Of a stretch of DNA of 47,392 nucleotides, positions 17,649 to 25,597 are shown in pieces. Origin of the DNA: Tritrichomonas foetus. Taxonomy: Eukaryota > Parabasalia > Tritrichomonadida > Tritrichomonadidae. Numbering within the stretch: position 1 is the first letter of the stretch; each line of letters opens with the position of its first letter. Below the pieces are notes generated by a model, which had not been told where the DNA came from, did no database searches, and saw nothing but the letters and a program-made list of their open reading frames with translations. The position numbers and the translations under genes were made by a program. Where the stretch lies: contig MLAK01000918.1 in the NCBI GenBank assembly GCA_001839685.1, positions 1 to 47,392 of the forward strand, read 5' to 3'.

Positions 17649-19055
17649 TTATATAGATACAAGTATATTGCACAATTCATCAGCAAGTGCAATAAGGTTT
17701 GGTGAATCAACACATGAATCAAGAACATCTTGAATTATAGATTCAGCATCAAGACTCATAAGCATTTGTACACATTCAACAAATGAAGCTTCATTTGTTT
17801 TTTGTAAATAAATTAGCAAATTTCGAACTGTTTCAAAACAATTCAAAACAGCTTCCAAATCATTTATGTCAAGTAGTTCAAACATTGTGATGATTACATT
17901 TTTGTTATTTTCCCAGATGTGTTGCTGGAAGGAATCAATTGCAGAATTTGATAAGTAAGCAAATACAAAAACAGCTTGTTTCAAAATAGCATATGGTTGA
18001 TTTTCTACAGAATGTTGAAGAAATAGCATAACTGGCTGTGAAACCATGAATTCTAAAATATGCGGATCATCATTTGCCGCCAAATTTCTCAATGTTGCAA
18101 GTAAAGTCAATTTGATTTCAATTGCTCGAGCGCATTGACTGAAATCTTGTTGAATTATTTTTTCCAAAATTGGAAGAATTGGAAGAGAAAAGGCAGATGA
18201 ATGAAAAGAAATCGATACAAATAAATTCAGAACTAAAATTGCAGACTCTTCAGAAGCAGTGACTAAATTATCTAACAAATTAACAAAACTCTCATTCAGC
18301 ATTTGTGCAAGAACTGCATCTGAACATTGCATTATAAAGAAGCGCAAGGAATTAAGAGTCAGCTCACCAATAACCTTATTGTTTATCGTTTTTGATAATA
18401 ATTCTTGATAAAGTGGAATAGCAGATGGTGCTAATGAATCACAATTTTCGAGTGATTTGAATGTGTGATTCATATAAACAAGGCATCTTGAAATAAGTTG
18501 AATATTTCCTTTGGCCAATAAAGAATGATGAATTATTTCACAGCATTTTTGAACAACACCTTGGTTGATAAATTGTAAAGCAAATATTTGAGAACGTTTT
18601 GAAAATAAAAAGATGGCATAGATTGCTGCACTTTGGAGTGTCACATCTTGTGAATTTTGAATGATGGTTAACAAAAAGACTGGTGTATTGAGTGATGTTA
18701 ATATATCAATTGGAAATTCTCTCGATTTGATGGCATTGCAAAGAAAATCTATGATTGATTCTATTAAGTCAGTATCGTTTGAATTTGAAAGACTTAATAT
18801 TCGCGATATTATTTCCTGATTGACCGTCATTAAAGCTTGCGAGAAAAAATTGATTGCCATCGATTGCATGTCTGGATCATCGCCGAAAAGTAAATTCTTA
18901 TTGCCGGAAATTTCGTCATCTGTTGGAATTTCGTGAGAATGTGATTCGTCAAATTTAAATGCTTCGTTTTCTGATAATCCTATTGATTTGATCTTTTGAA
19001 AATGGGTAGACACTTCTCCCATCAATCCTGATGGTGTAGAGTTGTCATTGATCAT
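17649..19055 (-). CDS. Armadillo-repeat protein, importin-alpha-like solenoid
   Basis: A 468-residue protein. After about 75 acidic, disordered residues it is a continuous run of three-helix units with armadillo-type spacing, including blocks like SAAIYAIFLFSKRS, LTLLATLRNLAAND and LKQAVFVFAYLSNSA, which resemble importin-alpha repeats. It lacks a visible basic importin-beta-binding segment at the N-terminus, and the Trp/Asn ladder that binds nuclear signals is not obvious. It is therefore more safely called an armadillo-like adaptor than a true importin alpha. The start is an ATG at 19055. The stop TAA overlaps TAAA. Confidence 0.75.
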   Translation of the reverse strand: MINDNSTPSGLMGEVSTHFQKIKSIGLSENEAFKFDESHSHEIPTDDEISGNKNLLFGDDPDMQSMAINFFSQALMTVNQEIISRILSLSNSNDTDLIESIIDFLCNAIKSREFPIDILTSLNTPVFLLTIIQNSQDVTLQSAAIYAIFLFSKRSQIFALQFINQGVVQKCCEIIHHSLLAKGNIQLISRCLVYMNHTFKSLENCDSLAPSAIPLYQELLSKTINNKVIGELTLNSLRFFIMQCSDAVLAQMLNESFVNLLDNLVTASEESAILVLNLFVSISFHSSAFSLPILPILEKIIQQDFSQCARAIEIKLTLLATLRNLAANDDPHILEFMVSQPVMLFLQHSVENQPYAILKQAVFVFAYLSNSAIDSFQQHIWENNKNVIITMFELLDINDLEAVLNCFETVRNLLIYLQKTNEASFVECVQMLMSLDAESIIQDVLDSCVDSPNLIALADELCNILVSI

Positions 19056-19361
19056 GGAGAGTAATCTTACTCGGCCAATTAATCATTCAAATTATTTGGT
19101 CATCTGAAATCTGAGTATTTTGTTTAGAAAAAGTTGAGGAAAGATCGACATTCAAAAAGTTATACTATGCCTAATGAAGAAGTTACCTTCTCCCAATTTT
19201 AAGGGATTTTCAAGTTCAACATACATTCTTCTCAATCCATTAAATAATGAATATAAAATCCTTTCCAATAATCACACTGTGAATTTAACTAATGATTTTT
19301 CCATTGATACAGTTCACCTTGAGTTTTTCAATTTTTTCAAAATAATTTTTTGAAAGGAGGA
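19056..19361. other. Intergenic upstream of the armadillo gene
   Basis: About 300 bases, presumably including the promoter of the leftward armadillo gene. Only very short frames are present. Nothing else is seen. Confidence 0.4.
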
Positions 19362-19559
19362 TCACATACATGGATAGCTGAATCTTTTCCTTAAGGAGAC
19401 TTTCTTACAAAATTTTATTCTATTAACAGATCTTTTATTGGAAGCACAAGAATCAGGTAATAAAGAGTCAATAGTTATTAAAGTAGAAGGTAAAACAGAT
19501 GATGATGATGAAAGCAGTTTTGTTTGTTGATCAAAAAATTCTTCCTCTAAGTGAATCAT
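19362..19559 (-). CDS. Doubtful small open frame (65 residues)
   Basis: ATG at 19559, Ser-rich middle, and a basic end NRIKFCKKVSLRKRFSYPCM. It has no recognisable family and no clear promoter word. It is the only frame with non-random composition in a gene-poor stretch of about 2 kb, so it is listed, but it could be chance or a gene remnant. Confidence 0.25.
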   Translation of the reverse strand: MIHLEEEFFDQQTKLLSSSSSVLPSTLITIDSLLPDSCASNKRSVNRIKFCKKVSLRKRFSYPCM

Positions 19560-21163
19560 ATGGTCATGTAAAACTATAAAATCAATGTTTTTTCATATAT
19601 TATCATGTTGCTAATTCATAAACAATGAATTTATTTAATTATTCCCAAAAAGCTATTAATATATATCATCTTTTGTTCACATGTCGAATTAATTGATATT
19701 CTTGAGTTTGACTTTGATTATTTCGTGACTCAATTACATACCCCTAGAATGATATATTAATTATATATGTAAACAATCAAATAGGCTACAGCTATTATAT
19801 GATGCATTACTATATGATAATCATTATAAATATCTCTATATTATCCAAATGAAAGTGACACTGAATCATGAGTTTAAAGTATATGAATCATTTGAAAAGA
19901 TAAAAATAGAAATTATCAAAGAGAGGTAGTTGATTTATTCTCTAGTGGGACACAATGATAACTTTGAAAGCATACACTGAAAGCCTGATGAGAACATTGA
20001 TCTTTGCTCATCTTGAACTTTGATCTCTCATTTTTATATGACGAAAAATATTATATAAATGTATTGAGTTAAAAGAAGTTTATTTCAAAGAAATTATATA
20101 ATATAATTTTATAAGGTATACAGTGACTTTAATGCTCAGCAAAAGAAATCGCCGGGAGAAATATTGTTAATATTATCTGCAATTTGTAAGGTATCTATTA
20201 TATTCAAATATATGTATCGAACAGTTATGTGAGATATTTCATGCATATGCCTTTGGTTACCACCATTCTTTTATAACAATATATTCATTAATTCGTTCAT
20301 AGTACATGATGGGACAACATATGCCATATAATATTTAGTACGGATAATATCATTGATGAATGATGTGCAAAGACCTTTTGATGAAATCTTATATTTTGAG
20401 TTAGCAGTACCTCCATCATAACTGGAAAATATTTCGTATGATTTCATTTTTGGTTTTGTAATATTTAGTTTTATGAATTTTTCACTAAAAATAGTAGAAA
20501 TCCGGAAATTGTTATTTTCATATTAATATTAATATTGGTATTGATAAACGCTTTTGAAAGAACAGATATTTTGGCATGATATTAAAGATTGATTGTAACA
20601 AATCTTTTCTAATTTTTGTCGTGCTTTTATTATCGTAAATAGTGTATCATGATCTTCATAAATGCTTTCTTGTCTCCCAATTATATAATATTATATTCTT
20701 TTATAGTTGACATCTTATGAAAGCTGTTCAAAAGTGTAGTAAACATATTCTATGTTGAAAATACAAGATGATTTTTTGATAGGCTTTATTTTCAAATCAT
20801 ATATTTTTAAAATTCAGTTGGTGAAACTCTGTTGCAATCACATTGAAAGATATTGTTAGTTGGTGAAGTGAATCAAATTTTTAAGATATAAAATCATTTA
20901 TAATGTATTTGTAAGGAAAAAATGTCTTTAAACATGTTAAAATCAACTTTTTAATTCTATCGAATCATTTTCCGTTTGATCATTAAATCTATGTAAATAT
21001 ATACAATTCTTCTATAGAATAATTTTATACACATAACTTTTAGAAATATTCAGTAGAATTGGAGTTTCAGGGTCAACATAGTTTTTGTAGACAAAATAAT
21101 TTGTCAACAATAACAATTCAAAACCGCCTGTTTTGTGAGAAACCTTCACTCTAATAAAGAAAA
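19560..21163. other. Long AT-rich intergenic region
   Basis: About 1.6 kb with no credible coding frame, tRNA or strong repeat. It is rich in short A/T runs (for example repeated ATATTAATATTAATATTG near 20520). It is the longest gene-free stretch in the window and would be a natural place for an unrecognised non-coding RNA or decayed element, but I see no positive signal. The promoter of the COMM-domain gene lies at its right end, with an ACCTTCAC word near 21142. Confidence 0.5.
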
Positions 21164-21676
21164 ATGGAATCATTAGATGAGGAAAGACTTATGCTCCTTA
21201 TGCAAACAACAGTTGATGTTGTTTTAGGAAAGAAAACAGAAGAATCAATCTCATCAACTCTCCTCGATATCGACGAACACGTTCGCTCTAAACTCATTTC
21301 GAACTTAACAACTGTTTTCAAGCGCGGTATGGCTTTGAAGCTCGATGTTGATGCTTTTGATATCGAAATTCAAAAGTATTTCTCAGAAGCCAAACTTTTG
21401 TCCAAGGCTCTTCACGCATATTGGAGAAGAAATTCATCAACTTGCCAACAACAATACGCTCAATGCTGTCCATTCGAAAATCACTTTGCTGACCTCAAGT
21501 GGGTTGCTAAGCTTCCAACCGAATCCAAATACGGCTTATCATCAACTTCTCCATCTGTCGAATGCAGATTCTTCAATACAGCGAATCAATTTGAAATAGC
21601 GATAACACCATCTGGAATTGATAATTTAGCCTACGAAATTCAGAAGATTCAAAACGCTCTTTCTGAATTGAAATAA
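21164..21676 (+). CDS. COMM-domain protein (COMMD family)
   Basis: A 170-residue protein of the length typical for COMMD proteins. The N-terminal 90 residues are helical. From about residue 107 the segment HFADLKWVAKLPTESKYGLS matches the start of the COMM domain (F-x-D-L-x-W-x-V, then a beta strand). It is followed by two more strands and the closing helix (SGIDNLAYEIQKIQNALSEL). COMMD proteins assemble into the ring of the Commander complex, which works with retriever and WASH in endosomal recycling. W113 and the final leucine-rich helix are the key conserved features. Which paralogue it is cannot be told. The start is the ATG at 21164; the stop overlaps TAAA. Confidence 0.7.
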   Translation: MESLDEERLMLLMQTTVDVVLGKKTEESISSTLLDIDEHVRSKLISNLTTVFKRGMALKLDVDAFDIEIQKYFSEAKLLSKALHAYWRRNSSTCQQQYAQCCPFENHFADLKWVAKLPTESKYGLSSTSPSVECRFFNTANQFEIAITPSGIDNLAYEIQKIQNALSELK

Positions 21677-22230
21677 ACTATGATGTAATTTCGAAATTTT
21701 AAACATTCTTCAGTTTATCTATTTGCAAAAAAATAAAGAATAATCATTCCTAGATCTTTATGTACTTTTTCATCTTCTATTTTTTTTTTTTCATCTTCTT
21801 CAAAAGGTCACTCATTAAATTTAGAGCACCTTTTTTTGTAAGAAAACCATTGTGCGTTAACTTCATATCTTAAGCATGTATGATGTTTGATGATTTTTGT
21901 CAATTTTTTGGATTTTAATGATGAAAACATCATCATTGCTGATAGATTCTTTCATTCAAATCATGAATTTATCAAATTATCAATGTAAAATGGATAATGG
22001 ATATTGGAAAATGGAAAATGAAAAATGATAATGTGCTTATCGATTAGTACTACTTGAAATCTAGATTAAATTGATATTTTGTGCGTACATTTCAGTTGAC
22101 AAACGTGAAAATAGAAAGAATGTAATTTATTGGTAAAAAATAATACACTAACAAAAAGAAAATTAAGATAAATGTGATTTCACTAATTCAAGAAAGTTGA
22201 AACATTTATATATGAAAGAAAACAAAAACA
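21677..22230. other. Convergent intergenic region with a short purine repeat
   Basis: About 550 bases between converging genes. Near 21988-22035 a degenerate array of AATGGA/AAAATGGA units occurs (AAAATGGATAATGGATATTGG and further variants). A pyrimidine run lies near 21778. No coding frame is visible. Confidence 0.45.
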
Positions 22231-23013
22231 CTAAAGTTGCTTGATTGATGTCAGAGATTCCTGCTTTTTTCTAGGAGGCGGAAGTCGATCCAACAAATCA
22301 CTTAGTGTTGTTACTGGTGGCTTAAACAATTCTATCCTTGGTATATTTTTATCGATTGGTGGACATTTCTTCACATTATTCAGTAACTCCCGAATATTTT
22401 CTTGATCAGGTTTTAAAAAATCGAATGCGTCTTTCCCACATCGATTTTTAATGGTCGGATCTGCACCAAACAAAAGGAGAAGCTTTACAATTTCAGGATT
22501 ACCTTGTAGGATCGCGCAATGAAGTGGTTGTAATTCATCATCAACTTTTGCTCCAGCACGAAGTAATGATTTTGCAATTTCTATATCTTTATTCATAATA
22601 GCAATAATAAGTGGAGTTTGATAAAATTATAAAAAATAAACAGAAAGATAAAATTCGAGAAAAAAACACTATTCACAGCATCAGTTTTTGCTTCATGAAA
22701 TAAAAGCAGATCAACAAATTTTGGCATTCCTAAAAATGTTGCAATATGTAAAGGTGTCCAGTCAGAACATCTCAATTCAATATCAAATCCAATTTGTAAA
22801 AAAAATTGGAAGAGATCAAGTCTTTTGATTAAGATAGAATAATGAAGAATTGGGATTTCTTTGAATACAACCCCGCCAACTGTAATTGATCCTTTTAACT
22901 GATATTAGATTAAAAAAAAGTACTCGTTGGACTTTCAGGAAGTCAAAAGAAAAAGCCTGTCGAAGCAGGTCAATATTTCCAGAGTTTAGAATTTCCAGAA
23001 ATGATTCATCCAT
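22231..23013 (-). CDS. Ankyrin-repeat protein, three exons
   Basis: The ATG at 23013 opens exon 1 (23013-22924, 30 codons). Removing 25 nt (22923-22899: GTACTT at the donor, TCTAATATCAG at the acceptor) joins it in frame to exon 2, which runs to about 22670 and encodes clear ankyrin units (SDWTPLHIATFLGMPKFVDL). Exon 3, from about 22620, resumes with TPLIIAIMNKDIEIAKSLL and continues through LQPLHCAILQGNPEIVKLLL. It ends at 22231 with a Pro-rich basic tail. Total about 235 residues. The second junction (about 22669-22621, roughly 49 nt, starting GTG and very T-rich) has no AG where the frame needs it, so it is either a non-canonical intron or a lesion. The protein is a binding adaptor; the partner is unknown. 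Trichomonads carry very many ankyrin proteins but few introns. Confidence 0.75.
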
Positions 23014-23221
23014 GATAAAAAAATGAAAAAAAAGTTATATAATAAAATGGTTAAGTTTACAATTTTTAAGCTGTTAACCAGAAAATTTCTGACAATTTCA
23101 CCTTTTCATAGTTGGTCTTTCGAGTGATGATGTGTCGAATCAATTTTTGACTGATTCAAAATTGAAAACTGAACTCGAAACTTTTTGAATGTTCTAATAA
23201 TTAAAATTTTCCAGTTTTTGA

Positions 23222-23229
23222 CACCTTTC
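23222..23229 (+). promoter_or_regulatory. CACCTTTC element
   Basis: The word lies 18 bases before the ATG at 23247. The same octamer stands before the genes starting at 42171 and 46235 on the other strand. It contains CCTTT, the core of an initiator-like element described in Trichomonas. Confidence 0.45.
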
Positions 23230-23246
23230 TATCGAATCAAAAAATT

Positions 23247-24761
23247 ATGAACTTTTTCTCAAGAAAATCGATTATAATGTTCAAGTCGTTTTCATCAATA
23301 TATGTTCATGCCGGACAAAAAATAGTGATCACATTTCCCTCGAGATCCGAAACGCATCTCCTATTTGTAAGAAGATATCAATGGAATGAAAAAGCAAATA
23401 TCAATAATATTTACATTCGCTCAGTGAAGAAACAAAACAGCAGTAAAACACAAGAAAACATAATTACTTTTAAAAACGATGATAATGATTTCGCTTCGCT
23501 CGATATCGCAATAAAGCCAGATTCGACTTTATCGATAGCCGTTGACGGTGATGTCGCAAGTGTTCGGTTTTTATTCGGAACAAATGCTTTTGACCCTCTC
23601 CAGACGAAAAACCTTCTCTCAAATGCGCTCACCAAGCAGCAGCAGGATGATGTTTCGAAAGAGCTTTTGGTTGAAGTGGAACGATCATTTAGGTCAGAAG
23701 ATCCATTTTTAGTGATGCTTCTTGTTTTTGAAAAGCACTTTTCTTCAAATTTTTTCCATCAATTCAAACCGAAGTTTCCCAAGTTTATACAAAATGTATT
23801 AAACACATCACTTCGGAGGCTTCCTGGTGATGCTCAAGAGAATTTGGCAAAAATTATTTATTTTATTGATTTTCGATTATCCCTTGGTGAGAAAATTTCT
23901 GAAGCTGCTGGAATTATATTCATAACAATAGTGAATTCAATATGTAACAATAATTCACTTTTAGAAGAAATCAAAAACATGTGCTATGATTCTTCAAATT
24001 TTATCTCTTTTCAAGCGCTTTTTACATTTATTTCTAATAAGTCACTTATTGCAGATTCACTACTTTTACCAGTTTCCTTCTTACCTGTAAATAATATTGA
24101 CTCAATTGCAGTTATCTATAGTTATGCTGTCGAAAAGAAATTGCCAATTCATTATTCATACTTAAACTTATTTTCAAGTATTGTTACAGAAAAAGAGTTA
24201 AAAATGGTTTTCAAACCTGATCAAATTTTCGGACTTGATGAAATGGATGAAAAAATAATTGAGAAAGAACTGTCGTCTGTTATTTTCTTTGAAAAACAAG
24301 AAACCATAGTGCAACCAAGAAAACCTATCTCATTTAAACCAAGGAAAGTGAGTGATCTAGAATCAGATAATTCTAAATCACAACCAGAACAACAAAATTC
24401 ACATATACTACCACCTGTTCAACCACTTGTACTACCACCCCTTGTTCGTCCTTCTCTCTCTTTGTCAAAGAGTGATGAGTTACACAAGCTGAATATTCCA
24501 TTTGTTGAGCCAAAACGAAAATTTACCAAAATATTTTTAGAAAATGTGAGTATTAAGCCAACAATACAAATTGAACAAGAAACTAATAAAAGTGATCAAT
24601 CTAATGAACCTAACGAAAAAACAGAACATGATGAAAAGGTTGCTTCCAAAAAATCATTTCATCTACCAAATTTAGATATCTACACAAAATTACAGATTGC
24701 CGGTCTTGTGTTGCTTTTTGTCATTCTTTTGTTGTCATCACATGTATTTTTATATCTTTAA
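23247..24761 (+). CDS. Tail-anchored membrane protein of unknown function
   Basis: A 504-residue protein. Residues about 15-115 look beta-rich (VHAGQKIVITFPSRSETHLLF, DIAIKPDSTLSIAVDG) and could be a lipid- or peptide-binding sandwich. Residues 130-345 are helical. Residues 350-470 are a Pro/Ser/Glu-rich linker. The last 25 residues are a single hydrophobic helix (LQIAGLVLLFVILLLSSHVF) that ends the protein, which marks it as tail-anchored with the bulk in the cytosol. The domain order of beta domain, linker and tail anchor recalls VAP-like or adaptor proteins, but no motif supports this. The ATG at 23247 is preferred because a CACCTTTC element stands just upstream; an ATG 11 codons later is also possible. 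Confidence 0.75.
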   Translation: MNFFSRKSIIMFKSFSSIYVHAGQKIVITFPSRSETHLLFVRRYQWNEKANINNIYIRSVKKQNSSKTQENIITFKNDDNDFASLDIAIKPDSTLSIAVDGDVASVRFLFGTNAFDPLQTKNLLSNALTKQQQDDVSKELLVEVERSFRSEDPFLVMLLVFEKHFSSNFFHQFKPKFPKFIQNVLNTSLRRLPGDAQENLAKIIYFIDFRLSLGEKISEAAGIIFITIVNSICNNNSLLEEIKNMCYDSSNFISFQALFTFISNKSLIADSLLLPVSFLPVNNIDSIAVIYSYAVEKKLPIHYSYLNLFSSIVTEKELKMVFKPDQIFGLDEMDEKIIEKELSSVIFFEKQETIVQPRKPISFKPRKVSDLESDNSKSQPEQQNSHILPPVQPLVLPPLVRPSLSLSKSDELHKLNIPFVEPKRKFTKIFLENVSIKPTIQIEQETNKSDQSNEPNEKTEHDEKVASKKSFHLPNLDIYTKLQIAGLVLLFVILLLSSHVFLYL

Positions 24762-25040
24762 GCATTATAAATTACACTTTTAGATTATTCTGCAATTTAC
24801 TTTTTTTCAATTATTTGACCTTATTCATAGAAATATGTGTTTTCTTTAACTTATATTCAATAGTTATGACTTTCGAGCATGAATTCTGAAAAATATGATA
24901 TTTTTTCCATTTCCCAAAATTCAGCAGGTTCGAACCTCAAAAAAAGAGAAAAGTAGCTATTGCATGAAAATAGTTGTTATAAAAAGAGATTTTTAAAAAA
25001 ATTGGTTCAAATATTGTCCTTTTTAATATCGAGTGAACAT

Positions 25041-25265
25041 TTATTGCGTTCCAGAGCAGCACTGAAGCTGATTTTCAATGAAAACAAGCCTTCTCTCAAG
25101 CTGTGTTAATTTCTGGTTAAGATCGGCTAATCTTCCACGAACGTTTGAATGAAAAGTGTTAAGGAAACGAACGACACGCATCATTCCAAGGGAAATGCCC
25201 TGAGCAAATTCACGGTTCTGGAAATCTTTCTCGACGGCGGCGCGGATTTGTGATGGATCAGTCAT
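25041..25265 (-). CDS. BRK1: BRICK1/HSPC300, subunit of the SCAR/WAVE complex
   Basis: Starting at the ATG at 25265 the protein has 74 residues, the normal family length. Its core (DFQNREFAQG, then VVRFLNTFHSNVRGRLADLN, then LTQLERRLVFIE) follows BRK1 residue by residue, with the invariant NRE, FLN.F, RL..LN.KL and LERR.....E positions all present. BRK1 is one long helix that trimerises with SCAR/WAVE and Abi and is needed for complex stability, so it supports Arp2/3-driven actin assembly. The frame continues 48 codons upstream, but that part is Phe/Ile/Tyr-rich, unlike the family, and is taken as non-coding. The stop TAA overlaps TAAA. Confidence 0.93.
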   Translation of the reverse strand: MTDPSQIRAAVEKDFQNREFAQGISLGMMRVVRFLNTFHSNVRGRLADLNQKLTQLERRLVFIENQLQCCSGTQ

Positions 25266-25597
25266 TTTCTCCAATATACTTTTCAGAAGTTTGTTTGAAA
25301 AATCAATTGTATTTTTGATAGAAATGAACTCTATGTACGATAGATAGTCAAATTGAATATAAATAGATGAAATTTCGAAAAGTGACATTTTACACAAGAT
25401 ACTAACCATTCAAAAAGTTGATTATTGTATTCGATAAATATCTTCTGATCAAAATTATTTCCATCTTTTTTTCCTTTATGAATAATACACTTATAGATAA
25501 AATCATCATATCGTTACAATTGTAGCAACCAATGATGTATATTTTTTAATCATCGTGAAATGAGATGACCGTTTATCTTTTCACGTGAATAAGCAGA
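25266..25597. other. Divergent promoter region, BRK1 and LRR gene
   Basis: About 330 bases between two genes transcribed away from each other. The right end contains GATGACCGTTTATC (25564 onward) just before the LRR gene. No other feature is seen. Confidence 0.45.
25564..25575 (+). promoter_or_regulatory. CCGTTTA element (Myb-type core) upstream of the LRR gene
   Basis: GATGACCGTTTA ends 22 bases before the ATG at 25598. It matches, over at least nine bases, the elements before the genes starting at 16901 and 47178. Confidence 0.5.

Noticed and set aside
17649..19055. Calling the armadillo protein a true importin alpha
   Set aside because: No importin-beta-binding basic segment and no clear Trp/Asn ladder are visible, so only the fold is supported.
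24926..24940. A GGTTCGAACCT sequence resembling a tRNA B box
   Set aside because: It is a self-complementary word with no acceptor stem, D-arm or A box at a workable distance on either strand.
25266..25409. A 48-residue N-terminal extension of BRK1
   Set aside because: The extension is Phe/Ile/Tyr-rich and absent from the family, while the ATG at 25265 gives the normal family length.
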